Origin: Nostoc sp. XA010
GTDB lineage: Bacteria > Cyanobacteriota > Cyanobacteriia > Cyanobacteriales > Nostocaceae
Length of the DNA: 64,000 nt
NCBI RefSeq assembly: GCF_020829625.1
Contig: NZ_JAIVFX010000006.1
Coordinates: forward strand, 186,001-250,000
Reading direction: 5' to 3'
The notes under the pieces are model-generated. The model saw nothing but the letters and a program-made list of their open reading frames with translations, did not search any database and was not told the DNA's origin. This document shows positions 16,621 to 25,994 of the stretch, in pieces. Made by a program: the position numbers and the translations under genes. How positions within the stretch are numbered: position 1 is the first letter of the stretch; the number at the start of each line of letters is the position of its first letter.

Positions 16621-16650
16621 TTTAGGGCAGCTTGCTAGTAGCTGTCCTAA
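16621..16650 (+). terminator. Hairpin after the B12 radical SAM gene
   Basis: TAGGGCAGCT and AGCTGTCCTA form a 10-bp stem (one G-U pair) with a 7-nt loop, directly after the stop codon. No T run follows, so it may stabilise the 3' end rather than act as a classical terminator. Confidence 0.5.
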
Positions 16651-17470
16651 CATGGCTATATCGTTGGAATTGATTTTTAGCAAGGTTGCGTTAGAATGGG
16701 GTGAAGAGAAATTTTCTGGCGCTGCATTGAATTAGCTGGTTCACTACCCTGGTGCTCAGGGGGCGAAAGCAAAGATATTAGAGTGCGAATTCTAGGATTT
16801 TATCCCAGACAAACTGAGGCAGATTAAAGAACTACACACTCTCTCTATAGCTACCTTGTGAATCAGTAACTAACAGCAGGCTCGCTTAGATTCTCTAAAT
16901 CCATGCTTTTTAAACAGCTGCTGAATGTTTAATCCCCAGTAGTGCCAAAGAGCTAGTGAGCTACTTTTCTAGAGTTGTTCGCCTTTGGCGTTCCCGTAGG
17001 TTAAACAACTGCTCTCGGTTAGGTCGAATTTGCAGACGTTCATCAGACGCGCAAAGCGCGGCTTAAAGTAGGGTAGCAGCTGGCGTTGCTGAGTATAACC
17101 CTAAGGATAAATCCGGGGAATGGAAAATAGAAATAGTTTCTTTTTCTTAACGACATCAGTAGGTTACTCTCAAATAAAGCTTCCTGAGTTAAAAACTCAC
17201 TCAGGATTGAGAACTTTTGGCTCAGAACTCTCTTTATTGAGGGTATTGCATCACAAATCAACCACGGATGGTTGATTTAATTGCTTAAACATGCAACCCG
17301 TTCTGGAATAATCCGCCGTAAAAATGCTCTTAAGAGCGCCAATAGCTATTTAATTTAGAAGCTCAGGTTTGCGATTTTTATTATCAGCAGCGCCTTTTGA
17401 GGGTTGCAGGGGCAACAAAGGTATAACAAACCTCCAGACCTATTGGTGCTGCCAATTTTGAGGAAATTGA
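16651..17470. other. Long leader/intergenic region upstream of rne
   Basis: About 820 bases without a credible gene precede rne. They contain repeat-like GCGTTCCCGTAGG material near 16990, a perfect 7-bp hairpin (CCTGAGT 17183-17189, ACTCAGG 17199-17205) and a U-rich stretch (TTTCTTTTTCTT, about 17137-17148). RNase E leaders in cyanobacteria are known to be long and U-rich and to take part in feedback control, so a long rne 5' UTR is plausible here. I could not recognise a defined small RNA. Confidence 0.45.
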
Positions 17471-19621
17471 ATGCCAAAACAAATTATCATCGCGGAGCAG
17501 CACCAAATTGCTGCTGTCTTTTCGGAAGATCAAATACAGGAACTAGTTGTTGCTACGGGTCATCACCAAATAGGTGATATCTACTTAGGAGTAGTAGAAA
17601 ATGTATTACCTGGGATAGATGCGGCTTTTGTCAATATTGGCGATCCAGAGCGCAATGGTTTTATTCACGTCACCGACTTAGGGCCACTGAAGCTAAAGCG
17701 TAGCGCAGCAGCAATTACAGAACTACTTGCACCACAGCAGAAAGTTTTGGTGCAAGTAATGAAAGAGCCAACGGGAACAAAAGGCCCCCGGCTTACGGGT
17801 AATATTACTTTACCCGGACGCTACGTAGTACTGATGCCTTATGGGAGAGGTGTAAATTTATCCCGACGGATTAAAAGTGAAAGTGAGCGCAACCGCTTGC
17901 GGGCACTAGCAATTTTGGTCAAACCGGCGGGAATGGGTTTGCTTGTGCGTACAGAAGCAGAAGGCAAACCCGAAGAAGCGATTATGGAAGATTTGGAATT
18001 GCTGCAAAAGCAATGGGAAGCCATTCAGCAGGAAGCGCATTCCACCCGTGCCCCAGCACTACTCAACCGGGATGATGACTTCATTCAGCGCGTATTGCGG
18101 GATATGTACGGCGCGGATGTAAATCGGATTGTCGTGGATTCCAGTACTGGTTTGAAGCGAGTGAAGCAGTACTTGCAGAACTGGAGCGGAGGTCAAACAC
18201 CGCAGGGATTGTTGATTGACCATCACCGCGATCGCTCTCCAATTTTAGAGTACTTCCGCATCAGTGCCGCCATTCGAGAAGCCCTCAAACCGAGAGTAGA
18301 CCTACCTTCTGGAGGCTACATCATCATTGAGCCGACAGAGGCATTAACCGTAATTGATGTTAACTCAGGTTCCTTCACGCGATCGGCAACAGCTAGAGAA
18401 ACAGTTTTGTGGACAAACTGCGAAGCTGCAACAGAAATTGCTCGCCAGTTGCGTCTGCGGAATATCGCTGGGGTGATCGTTGTTGATTTTATTGATATGG
18501 AATCACGACGCGATCAACTGCAAGTCCTCGAACACTTTAATAAAGCACTCAAAGCAGACAAAGCTCGTCCGCAGATTGCTCAATTAACCGAACTGGGTTT
18601 AGTAGAACTGACCCGCAAACGCCAAGGTCAAAACATTTACGAATTGTTTGGTGATACTTGTCCCACCTGTGGCGGTTTAGGACATACTGTGCGTCTGCCT
18701 GGAGAAATCGAAAACCGATTACCAATACCAGCAGAAACACCAGAGCGTGAGCGTGAGCGTTTTGTATCCCTGCCTCACCGAGAACCACGTCAGCCATCTG
18801 CCCGCATCCCGGAACCACGAGAAACTTATGATGGATTTTCAGAAGCATTTGACGGCGATCTAGAATCGGCTAATTTAAATCTGATGAATCATCCTAGTTA
18901 TCAAGACCTTAATGATAATAAGCGTCGTACCCGCACTCGCCGCAGTCGAATTGCCATTAATGGCTTAAACGGGAAAGATGAAGCTAGGGTTGTAGCCAAT
19001 CCACTGGCTTTTGTCAACGAGCCAGACTTAGACCTTGATATTGAACCAGAACTAGGAGTTGCACCAGAGATTCCCTCACCCACCCTTGGTAAACCAGGTT
19101 GGAGTGAAAGAGTAGAGCGCACTGTAGTAGATCGCACTATAGATCGGACTGTAGAACGCGCTAAAATTATCAAGCCAGACCCAGTAAAACCAGTGGTAGA
19201 ACCACCGGAGATTAGAACTGTAGAAATGAGCCTCCAGGAACAGGATATTTTTGCTTTGATGGGAATATCTCCCTTGGTGAAGTTAGAGCAAGAGGTTAAA
19301 AATCCCAAGTCTGTGATTATTAATGTGATTCAACCTGGTCAACAGCCAACGACTCCAATTGAATCAACCTCAGAATCAACTATTGTCCAAAAAGCAACAC
19401 CTGAAATAATCCCAAGCAAGATACCAATACCAAAACTTATTGAGCCAGAGCCAAAACCTTTGATAGAAGACACAACTGAACCATCTGAGTTGACTGATAG
19501 CCCAACGGGTAGCTTGTCTGCGAAAGCTTCCGCCAACGAAGATGAAAGTGATGCAAACAGCAGCGCCGCCACTGCCAGCCGTCGCCGCCGCCGTCGTTCC
19601 TCAGCAATCGAGGATAATTAG
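17471..19621 (+). CDS. rne: Ribonuclease E/G
   Basis: This 716-residue protein has an S1-like RNA-binding domain (about 35-120; GDIYLGVVENVLPGIDAAFV), the RNase E/G catalytic core with its DNase I-like region (TVIDVNSGSFT, VIVVDFIDME) and the zinc-link CPTCGG at about 397-402. A variable proline/glutamate-rich tail follows. It ends with RRRRRRSSA (704-712), the cyanobacterial nonapeptide reported to bind polynucleotide phosphorylase. It makes the main endonucleolytic cuts in mRNA decay and in rRNA/tRNA processing. The start ATG at 17471 follows GAGGAAATTGA. rnhB begins 8 bp after the stop, a conserved cyanobacterial pair. Confidence 0.97.
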   Translation: MPKQIIIAEQHQIAAVFSEDQIQELVVATGHHQIGDIYLGVVENVLPGIDAAFVNIGDPERNGFIHVTDLGPLKLKRSAAAITELLAPQQKVLVQVMKEPTGTKGPRLTGNITLPGRYVVLMPYGRGVNLSRRIKSESERNRLRALAILVKPAGMGLLVRTEAEGKPEEAIMEDLELLQKQWEAIQQEAHSTRAPALLNRDDDFIQRVLRDMYGADVNRIVVDSSTGLKRVKQYLQNWSGGQTPQGLLIDHHRDRSPILEYFRISAAIREALKPRVDLPSGGYIIIEPTEALTVIDVNSGSFTRSATARETVLWTNCEAATEIARQLRLRNIAGVIVVDFIDMESRRDQLQVLEHFNKALKADKARPQIAQLTELGLVELTRKRQGQNIYELFGDTCPTCGGLGHTVRLPGEIENRLPIPAETPERERERFVSLPHREPRQPSARIPEPRETYDGFSEAFDGDLESANLNLMNHPSYQDLNDNKRRTRTRRSRIAINGLNGKDEARVVANPLAFVNEPDLDLDIEPELGVAPEIPSPTLGKPGWSERVERTVVDRTIDRTVERAKIIKPDPVKPVVEPPEIRTVEMSLQEQDIFALMGISPLVKLEQEVKNPKSVIINVIQPGQQPTTPIESTSESTIVQKATPEIIPSKIPIPKLIEPEPKPLIEDTTEPSELTDSPTGSLSAKASANEDESDANSSAATASRRRRRRSSAIEDN

Positions 19622-19629
19622 TTTGCTTT

Positions 19630-20286
19630 ATGGTAGAAACGTCGCCAACGCCCTTGGAACAATCCAATTGGCTGGAGTTTTCTACCTTGTCAGGGATTCC
19701 AGGGTTGGTTGCAGGTGTGGATGAAGTAGGGCGAGGCGCTCTATTTGGCCCTGTGGTGGCGGCAGCAGTGATCCTACCAGATCATGCTTTGCCGATACTG
19801 ATGGCAGCTAAAATCAAAGATAGTAAAAAGTTATCTAGTTATCGTAGAACTCAGCTAGCGCAGCAGATTAGTGGGCTAGCTATAGACTGGAAAATTGGGT
19901 TTGCTTCTACTGCCGAAATTGACAAGATAAATATTTTGCAAGCGACGCTGTTAGCAATGAAGCGGGCTGTGCTGAAATTAAAGGTACAGCCTGCACTCTG
20001 CCTGGTTGATGGTAATCAGTTAATCAAAGACTTGCTATTACCGCAACAAACAATAATTAAGGGGGACGAGCGATCGCTTGCCATTGCCTCTGCTAGTATT
20101 GTTGCCAAGGTTTGGCGTGACCAACTGGTAATGCGTCTAGCATTAAAATACCCTATGTACAACTTGGAGTGTAACAAGGGTTATGGTAGCCAGCAGCATT
20201 TGCTGGCTTTGCAACAATATGGGCCCTCGCCCCTACATCGTCAGTCTTTTCGTCCTTGCCAAATCAAAATACTGAATGCTGAGTAA
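19630..20286 (+). CDS. rnhB: Ribonuclease HII
   Basis: This 218-residue RNase HII has the catalytic DEVGRGALFGPVV motif near residue 31, DSKKLSS, and the later VDGN and ASIVAKVWRD segments. It cleaves RNA in RNA-DNA hybrids, including single ribonucleotides in DNA. It starts 8 bp after rne and is surely co-transcribed. Its last codons (KILNAE) and stop lie in a 46-bp palindrome that also encodes the end of the convergent gene, so the C-terminal ILNAE is repeat-derived. Confidence 0.96.
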   Translation: MVETSPTPLEQSNWLEFSTLSGIPGLVAGVDEVGRGALFGPVVAAAVILPDHALPILMAAKIKDSKKLSSYRRTQLAQQISGLAIDWKIGFASTAEIDKINILQATLLAMKRAVLKLKVQPALCLVDGNQLIKDLLLPQQTIIKGDERSLAIASASIVAKVWRDQLVMRLALKYPMYNLECNKGYGSQQHLLALQQYGPSPLHRQSFRPCQIKILNAE

Positions 20287-20313
20287 TTAAATAATTACTC
20301 AGCATTCAGTATT
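20268..20313. terminator. 46-bp palindrome spanning two convergent stop codons
   Basis: Arms of 21 bp (20268-20288 and 20293-20313) are perfectly complementary around a 4-nt AAAT loop. The plus stop TAA (20284-20286) and the minus stop (20297-20295) lie inside the arms. It is probably a bidirectional terminator; there is a short A/T-rich edge but no long T run. Confidence 0.8.
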
Positions 20314-20882
20314 GGCAATTCAGTACTATTACCACTAAGTCCTTTATCTTTGGTTTGTGATATCACCCAGTAACGATAATCCGCCAAAAGTTGATTTAAT
20401 AACCGTTGCTTGACTGATAACAGTACGCTTTTGAGCAAAGCATTACCAGTAGCTTCTAAAATCGGCTTGGGAGTAAAAGAAAATGGCGGTGGCAAATCCA
20501 CCAGCACTTCTAAATCAGCCCTTCCTTGCAGGCGAGTGCCAGTGCTTAACTCTTTGGGAGACAAATGTCCTTTTAAATTGAGAGCAAAACGCTGGTTAAT
20601 ATACTCGAAGCCCAGGATTTCACAGCCTAGCGATCGCAAATTAATTATTCCATTTGATTCTGCCCAAACTCTCATGTCTACAGTAGGTTGAATACTCAAT
20701 GACATAAAACTTAACGGACGCATTTTCAAACGAAATACTTCTTCAGAAAGCTGCTCAATTCTACTGTTGTCAGCCAAAGCCTTAACTACACGTTGAGGCT
20801 GGCGCAAGTAGTGCTGAATGGGAATAGGCTGCTCTGGAACAGCGATTTCAACCGATTGGGAGGCAGTAAACCGGGTAGCCAT
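20295..20882 (-). CDS. DUF1997 family protein
   Basis: This 195-residue soluble protein fits DUF1997, a family of cyanobacteria and plastid-bearing organisms with a START/SRPBCC-like look (FRLKMRPLSFMSLSIQPTVD, EYINQRFALNLKGHLSP, FTPKPILEATGNALLKSVL). A lipid- or pigment-binding role has been suggested for such folds, but none is established here. It converges on rnhB; the two proteins both end in ILNAE because their ends lie in the two arms of one palindrome. Start ATG at 20882. Confidence 0.82.
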   Translation of the reverse strand: MATRFTASQSVEIAVPEQPIPIQHYLRQPQRVVKALADNSRIEQLSEEVFRLKMRPLSFMSLSIQPTVDMRVWAESNGIINLRSLGCEILGFEYINQRFALNLKGHLSPKELSTGTRLQGRADLEVLVDLPPPFSFTPKPILEATGNALLKSVLLSVKQRLLNQLLADYRYWVISQTKDKGLSGNSTELPILNAE

Positions 20883-21065
20883 GAGCGGATAAAAATATCT
20901 GTTTCTTAATTTTAATATTTTTTAATAAATTAAATATGATTATTAAAAAATTACAAAACTTATTGACCATAAAAATGATTCTTGTTTGTCAGCTATACAT
21001 CACTAGCAAAAAGTTGGTACGCTTATTACTATCTTTAGTTCAATAAATATAGATTAAGGGTACGA

Positions 21066-21920
21066 TCAACTAGTATGTAAGATGCTATTTTTTGGCTTGC
21101 GACCTATCACATACCAAGTTGTAACATCATCCCACACGCCCTGCTTTGTTTGTCGCGCCTCTAACTCTGCTTCAAATTCAGCTTTGGCTTGTTCTAACTG
21201 CGCTTCAGAAAGTCTTGATAAGGGTTTTTCAGGTTGTCCGGGGGTTGGAAAAGAATTGCCGCCCCAAGCTGCTTTTGCTTTGTCTAAGCTCAGGTAGCTA
21301 CCGTGCTGCTCAGTTTTGATTTCAACCACTTCAAAGCACGCACTTAAAAACAGTTTCCGACACTCTTCAAATGTTCCAAGGCGATTACTTGGTTCTAGCA
21401 CTACTCCATACCTCGCAAGTACCTCCCGAAACACCACATAGCCGACATAGGCTGTCTCAGCAGGAGTATGAACGCCAATCAGTCCATCTGGTTTAAGAAA
21501 CTGATGCCAGAGGCGTAATGTCGCTGCTTTGTTTTCTAGCCAAGGGAATGTGTTGGCACACAAAATTCGGTCAAAGCTGTTGGCAGGAAAATTGAGTAAT
21601 TCAGCGTCGGCCAGTTGAAACTCAACGTTGCCTAAATCTAAAGCTTCAGCTTTGTCCCTTGCTTGTTCTAGCATCCCAGCAGAAATATCTACACCAATGA
21701 CTCGACCTGAGTTTCCAACAATTCGAGATGCTTCGAGTAGAAGATGCCCTGTCCCCGTTCCAATATCTAAAATCTGATGACCAGAACTGACTTGTGAATA
21801 TTCAAGTAAACGACGACAAATTTGCAAATGCCAATTCGTATCGTCATAGGTCTGACTTCTCCGGTTGTATAAATCAGCGATTTTTTCCTTGTAATTGTTT
21901 AAGCTAAGTTGCTCAACCAT
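21066..21920 (-). CDS. Class I SAM-dependent methyltransferase
   Basis: This 284-residue protein has the class I methyltransferase motif I LDIGTGTGHLL (about 48-58), motif II GVDISAGMLEQA and motif IV RILCANTFPWL, like the UbiE/Methyltransf_11 group. The C-terminal part is charged and helical. Substrate cannot be read from sequence. It is transcribed alone on the minus strand, divergent from pheA. Start ATG at 21920. Confidence 0.88.
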   Translation of the reverse strand: MVEQLSLNNYKEKIADLYNRRSQTYDDTNWHLQICRRLLEYSQVSSGHQILDIGTGTGHLLLEASRIVGNSGRVIGVDISAGMLEQARDKAEALDLGNVEFQLADAELLNFPANSFDRILCANTFPWLENKAATLRLWHQFLKPDGLIGVHTPAETAYVGYVVFREVLARYGVVLEPSNRLGTFEECRKLFLSACFEVVEIKTEQHGSYLSLDKAKAAWGGNSFPTPGQPEKPLSRLSEAQLEQAKAEFEAELEARQTKQGVWDDVTTWYVIGRKPKNSILHTS

Positions 21921-22358
21921 TGGAAAGTCCCCTTTAACTGCGACTCAGTTTAACACTAACTCCGGCTCTATCGCGTTACCGATTAATTCTGAACCCTTAA
22001 TACGCCTACTTCCCCCAGAACTTGTTGCTTCCCTGACTGGTTATGACTACATTTTGAATGTCCTATCTATTGCAAACATTTTTTGAATTGGTATTAAAAT
22101 TTAATTCTTGACACAAAATCAAGAATATGAATTGTTATTTGGTCAGAAACTAATATAATTGCTCTTAAATCTTCAGAGGAATTTAGCAAAAAAACTGCCA
22201 GGAAATCTATCTGCTAGAAGACTAATTTCCATAACTTATTTTCCTGATACATATTTCGGTCTATTCGTTTAATAAGAGTAAATGTTGGATATATTTGCCA
22301 AACTCAAAATATCATAATCTCTGTTTACCGATTAAACTTGCAACTCAAGGCTAAAGGC
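21921..22358. other. Divergent intergenic region before pheA
   Basis: These 438 AT-rich bases lie between the methyltransferase and pheA. I see no gene or RNA; they should hold both promoters. Confidence 0.35.
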
Positions 22359-23237
22359 ATGACTTTATTGATCGCACATTTAGGGCCTCCCGGCACATAT
22401 GCAGAACAAGCAGCTGTTTTTTATGTCAACTGGCTAACTAAAAGTACGGGAGTTGAAGCTACGTTATGTCCCTATCCCACCATCTCTCAGTCACTGCACG
22501 CTGTTGCTGATGGTAAAGCTCACATAGCTGTTGTTCCAGTGGAAAATTCTATTGAAGGGAGTGTTACCACAACACTGGATACACTTTGGCAGTTAGACAG
22601 TTTGCGAATTCAGTTGGCTTTGGTATTACCTATTGTCCATACGTTAATTTCTTGCGCGTCTAGCTTAGATAAAATTACAACTGTTTACTCTCACCCGCAA
22701 GCTTTGGCACAATGTCAGGGATGGTTAGAGCAGTTTCTCCCGACTGTACAAATTATTCCCAGCAATTCTACAACCGAAGCACTACAGCGATTGGAGCAAG
22801 AGACAACAACAGCAGCGATCGCTTCTAGTAGAGCAGCTCAACTCTACAACCTGCCCATACTAGCTAGTGGCATCAACGACTATCCAGAAAACTGTACTCG
22901 TTTTTGGGTAGTAAGTCAGGGTGAAGGAGACGCTGGATACCGATCATCAACAATAGGTGCTAGCCACACATCGCTAGCTCTTAGTATGCCTGCAAACACA
23001 CCCGGAGCATTACTCAAACCCTTGCAAATATTTGCTCAATTAGGAATTAACCTTAGCCGGATTGAATCTCGTCCGACGAAGCGATCGCTAGGCGAATACT
23101 TGTTTTTCATGGATTTAGAAGCGGATGCCAAGGAAGCACAAATGCAATCTGCTTTAGCAGAATTAGCTATGCACACAGAAATTTTAAAAATTCTTGGCGC
23201 TTACAATGTTTTGCCGATCAGCGCTGTTACTTTATAA
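22359..23237 (+). CDS. pheA: Prephenate dehydratase
   Basis: This 292-residue enzyme converts prephenate to phenylpyruvate in phenylalanine synthesis. It has the PDT core (IAHLGPPGTYAEQAA, VPVENSIEGSV, and NCTRFWVVS with the catalytic Thr) and a C-terminal ACT domain (about 205-285) with the ESRP Phe-binding motif (RIESRPTKRSLGEYLFF), so feedback inhibition by Phe is expected. It is monofunctional, without chorismate mutase. The frame opens at a TTG at 22338, but the ATG at 22359 (MTLLIAHLGPPG), preceded by AAGG, is the natural start. Confidence 0.94.
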   Translation: MTLLIAHLGPPGTYAEQAAVFYVNWLTKSTGVEATLCPYPTISQSLHAVADGKAHIAVVPVENSIEGSVTTTLDTLWQLDSLRIQLALVLPIVHTLISCASSLDKITTVYSHPQALAQCQGWLEQFLPTVQIIPSNSTTEALQRLEQETTTAAIASSRAAQLYNLPILASGINDYPENCTRFWVVSQGEGDAGYRSSTIGASHTSLALSMPANTPGALLKPLQIFAQLGINLSRIESRPTKRSLGEYLFFMDLEADAKEAQMQSALAELAMHTEILKILGAYNVLPISAVTL

Positions 23238-23393
23238 GTTAAGAGTTAGGATTTAGGAGTTATCAGTTATTAGTTATCAGGTAGGGAATATAAATTATAA
23301 GTTGCCAATCTTTTATTTTTTGTTATTTATTCCTAACTCCTCACTCCTCCCTCCTGTACAGACGCGATTAATCGCGTCTCTACTCCTAACTCC
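23238..23393. repeat. Repeat-filled gap with a 20-bp palindrome
   Basis: Between convergent pheA and the Lon-domain gene, GAGTTAGGATTTAGGAGTTA-type and ACTCCTAACTCCTCACT-type units flank a perfect palindrome AGACGCGATTAATCGCGTCT (23360-23379). The opposed heptamer tracts can pair with each other, giving a larger hairpin. Confidence 0.7.
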
Positions 23394-24041
23394 TCACTTT
23401 TCATTAAACGTGTCTTTAAGAACAGAGCGAGCGGCCAAGTGATTCCGAGTAGAGGTTAAAATTTCCGCTTCCCGCTCAAGACGAGTTGCAGTATCTTGCA
23501 TTTCTAGCAATAACTGCTGCTCTGCGGCGACACCATAAAGATTACTCGCTACCCAATAAGATAACTCTGTTGGTAGGTCAGGCAAATCTTCTGGCAGTTC
23601 GATATTTTGTTCGGTTAATTTGGCTGATAGACGCACAACATCTCGCAGTAATTGTTCTACCTCAGTTGATAAAGGTCGCAAATCTTTAGCCGGTGGTTGG
23701 TCTTCAATCCACTCCACTAAGCCAACGCGGTATGGTTTTTCACGAACATACTCTAATACACGAAATCTTTGCTGCCCTAAAGTCAACATCTTAATCCGAT
23801 CATCTGGCAGCCGTTGGTGATGAACGATTTCCGCACAGCAACCAGTGTTTGCAATTGTACCTTTAACAGGATCGACCATCAAAACACCGAACCTGCGATC
23901 GCTCTCCAAAATCGTGTTCATCATGATTCGGTAGCGAAATTCAAAGATGTGCAGAGGCAATGGTCTGGTAGGAAACAAAACTACTTCGGGTAACGGGAAC
24001 AGAGGTAGTTCACGAACTGCAATTTTAGAAGATGATGTCAT
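23394..24041 (-). CDS. Lon N-terminal (substrate-binding) domain protein
   Basis: This 215-residue protein is a stand-alone Lon substrate-binding domain: RELPLFPLPEVVLFPTRPLP, HIFEFRYRIMMN and GCCAEIVHHQRLPDDRIKML. It lacks the AAA+ ATPase and protease parts, which is normal for this group in cyanobacteria. Its role is unknown; binding of protein substrates is inferred. The C-terminal third is helical and charged. It is in the same direction as the str operon but separated from rpsJ by a terminator (24131-24162). Confidence 0.92.
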   Translation of the reverse strand: MTSSSKIAVRELPLFPLPEVVLFPTRPLPLHIFEFRYRIMMNTILESDRRFGVLMVDPVKGTIANTGCCAEIVHHQRLPDDRIKMLTLGQQRFRVLEYVREKPYRVGLVEWIEDQPPAKDLRPLSTEVEQLLRDVVRLSAKLTEQNIELPEDLPDLPTELSYWVASNLYGVAAEQQLLLEMQDTATRLEREAEILTSTRNHLAARSVLKDTFNEK

Positions 24042-24130
24042 TGTTACTTTGGTATAAACTTAATCTTAAAAATAATTTTTCTCTGCTTTTCCCGTTCTTT
24101 GTCTACATTCTATCATTTGTTTCCTAGCTA

Positions 24131-24162
24131 AATAAAAGCCCTGAGATATATTTATTCAGGGC
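24131..24162 (-). terminator. Terminator after rpsJ (str operon end)
   Basis: On the minus strand GCCCTGA (24162-24156) pairs with TCAGGGC (24144-24138), followed by TTTTATT. It lies about 76 bp past the rpsJ stop and closes the operon. The GTCATTAGTCATTAG-type inverted repeat at 24190-24232 lies between stop and stem. Confidence 0.75.
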
Positions 24163-24237
24163 AATGTAAAAAATTATACAAATTTTATTGATCATTAGTC
24201 ATTAGCAAAGGACAAATGACAATGACTAATGACTAAA

Positions 24238-24555
24238 TTAAAGTTTGACTTCGATATCTACACCCGATGGTAGATCCAATTTCATCAGGGCATCAATAGT
24301 CTTAGAAGAGGGCTGGTAAATATCAATAATCCGGCGATGAGTACGGGTTTCAAAGTGTTCCCGTGAGTCTTTATCTACGTGAGGCGATCGCAGTACACAA
24401 TAGATCCGGCGTTTTGTTGGTAAAGGAATTGGGCCTACGGCTGTAGCATTGGTGCGGTTAGCTGTATCTACAATCTTCTCGCAAGATGTGTCTAATAAGC
24501 GTCGGTCAAAAGCCTGTAAGCGAATTCTAATTTTCTGCTGCTGTAGAGTTGCCAT
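24238..24555 (-). CDS. rpsJ: 30S ribosomal protein S10
   Basis: This 105-residue S10 ([34 protein letters not shown]) is complete. S10 binds 16S rRNA in the small subunit head and also acts as NusE in antitermination. It is the last gene of the minus-strand str cluster rpsL-rpsG-fusA-tuf-rpsJ, the order usual in cyanobacteria. The 186-bp gap to tuf holds a strong hairpin and a GGGGAAT heptamer tract, so its level may be set separately from tuf. Confidence 0.98.
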   Translation of the reverse strand: MATLQQQKIRIRLQAFDRRLLDTSCEKIVDTANRTNATAVGPIPLPTKRRIYCVLRSPHVDKDSREHFETRTHRRIIDIYQPSSKTIDALMKLDLPSGVDIEVKL

Positions 24556-24582
24556 CTTTAATTTTCCAGGTTCTGCGTAATT

Positions 24583-24616
24583 AGGGGAATGGGGAATGGG
24601 GAATGGGGAGTGAGGG
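24583..24616. repeat. GGGGAAT heptamer tract between tuf and rpsJ
   Basis: Tandem GGGGAAT units (GGGGAATGGGGAATGGGGAA and a final GGGGAGT) lie just upstream of rpsJ, inside the transcribed str operon. Confidence 0.75.
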
Positions 24617-24681
24617 TTAAGGGAGACAAAATTTACTTGGCTTCTTCCTATTCCCTACTCCTTTTAATTAAAAAGGAAGAG

Positions 24682-24723
24682 AAAGGAGCAGAGAGGCACA
24701 ATAAAGACCATCTCTGCTCCTTT
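24682..24723 (-). terminator. Strong hairpin after tuf
   Basis: A perfect 13-bp stem (AAAGGAGCAGAGA at 24682-24694, TCTCTGCTCCTTT at 24711-24723) lies 18 bp beyond the tuf stop. On the minus strand it is followed by a pyrimidine-rich stretch with five T (CTCTTCCTTTTT). It is likely a terminator or attenuator between tuf and rpsJ. Confidence 0.7.
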
Positions 24724-24741
24724 GTTATGAGCGAAAAGGTG

Positions 24742-25971
24742 CTACTTGATAATTTTGGAGACGACACCAGCACCGATGGTGCGGCCACCTTCGCGGATAG
24801 CGAAGCGCATTCCTTGTTCAATAGCGATCGCGTTGATCAATTCTACTGTCATCTTGATCCGATCGCCTGGCATTACCATTTCTACTTCTTTGCCTTCATC
24901 AGAAGTGTAGGCTTTGATGGTACCAGTTACATCAGTTGTCCGCACGTAGAACTGGGGACGGTAGCCAGCAAAAAATGGAGTCTTACGACCACCTTCTTTT
25001 TCTGTTAAGACATAAACCTCACCTTCAAATTCATTGTGAGGTTTAATCGAACCAGGTTTAGCGATGACCATACCCCGTTCAATATCAGCCTTCTGGATAC
25101 CCCGGAGTAGTACGCCAGCGTTATCCCCAGCCATACCTTGGTCGAGACTCTTCTTGAACATCTCAATACCAGTTACGGTAGTGGCGCGAGTATCTCTGAT
25201 ACCCACTAGTTCAACGTTATCGCCAACTTTGACTACACCCCGCTCAATCCGACCGGTGGCGACAGTACCACGACCTGTAATTGAGAACACGTCTTCTACA
25301 GCCATCAGGAAGGGTTTATCAACATCCCGCTCAGGAGTGGGGATGTAAGAATCTACAGCATCCATTAATTCGTAGATTTTGTCTACCCAAGGATTTTCAC
25401 CGCGTTGGGTCTTAGGATTCTTGGTCATTACTTCCAGAGCTTGCAGACCAGAGCCTTTGATAATGGGGATATCATCGCCAGGGAAATCGTAGCTAGAAAG
25501 CAGTTCTCTAAGTTCTAGTTCTACTAGTTCCAAGAGTTCTGGGTCATCCATCAAATCTTCTTTGTTCAAGAAGACAACCAGACTGGGAACGCCTACCTGT
25601 TTTGCCAACAGGATGTGTTCGCGGGTTTGGGGCATAGGGCCATCGGTAGCAGCAACTACGAGGATACCTCCGTCCATTTGGGCAGCACCGGTGATCATGT
25701 TCTTCACATAGTCAGCGTGTCCTGGACAGTCTACGTGAGCATAGTGCCGACTTGCGGTTTCATACTCTACGTGAGCGGTATTGATGGTAATACCCCGTGC
25801 CTTTTCTTCTGGGGCATTATCAATTTGGTCGTAGCCCTTAGCTACAGCCTGACCCATAGCTGCCAAGGTCATGGTGATGGCTGCTGTCAAGGTAGTTTTA
25901 CCGTGGTCAACGTGGCCAACTGTACCGATATTAATGTGGGGTTTATTCCTTTCAAACTTTGCGCGTGCCAT
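24742..25971 (-). CDS. tuf: Elongation factor Tu
   Basis: This 409-residue EF-Tu is full length: [10 protein letters not shown] (G1), DCPGHADY (G3), NKEDLMDD (G4) and GSGLQAL (G5), then domains 2 and 3. It carries aminoacyl-tRNA to the ribosome as a GTP complex. It lies 23 bp after fusA on the same strand within the str operon. Start ATG at 25971. Codon use is strongly biased, as expected of a highly expressed gene. Confidence 0.99.
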   Translation of the reverse strand: MARAKFERNKPHINIGTVGHVDHGKTTLTAAITMTLAAMGQAVAKGYDQIDNAPEEKARGITINTAHVEYETASRHYAHVDCPGHADYVKNMITGAAQMDGGILVVAATDGPMPQTREHILLAKQVGVPSLVVFLNKEDLMDDPELLELVELELRELLSSYDFPGDDIPIIKGSGLQALEVMTKNPKTQRGENPWVDKIYELMDAVDSYIPTPERDVDKPFLMAVEDVFSITGRGTVATGRIERGVVKVGDNVELVGIRDTRATTVTGIEMFKKSLDQGMAGDNAGVLLRGIQKADIERGMVIAKPGSIKPHNEFEGEVYVLTEKEGGRKTPFFAGYRPQFYVRTTDVTGTIKAYTSDEGKEVEMVMPGDRIKMTVELINAIAIEQGMRFAIREGGRTIGAGVVSKIIK

Positions 25972-25994
25972 GAATGCTCATTTCCTTATTTTAA

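Noticed and set aside
16651..17130. Searched for 6S RNA, tmRNA, RNase P RNA or SRP RNA in the long gap
   Set aside because: None of the diagnostic conserved segments of these RNAs was found.
17043..17261. 72-codon minus-strand frame in the rne leader
   Set aside because: Composition is not protein-like and it crosses the hairpin at 17183-17205.
24589..25008. Plus-strand frame opposite tuf
   Set aside because: It starts in heptamer DNA and continues antisense to a highly biased tuf coding sequence; a shadow.
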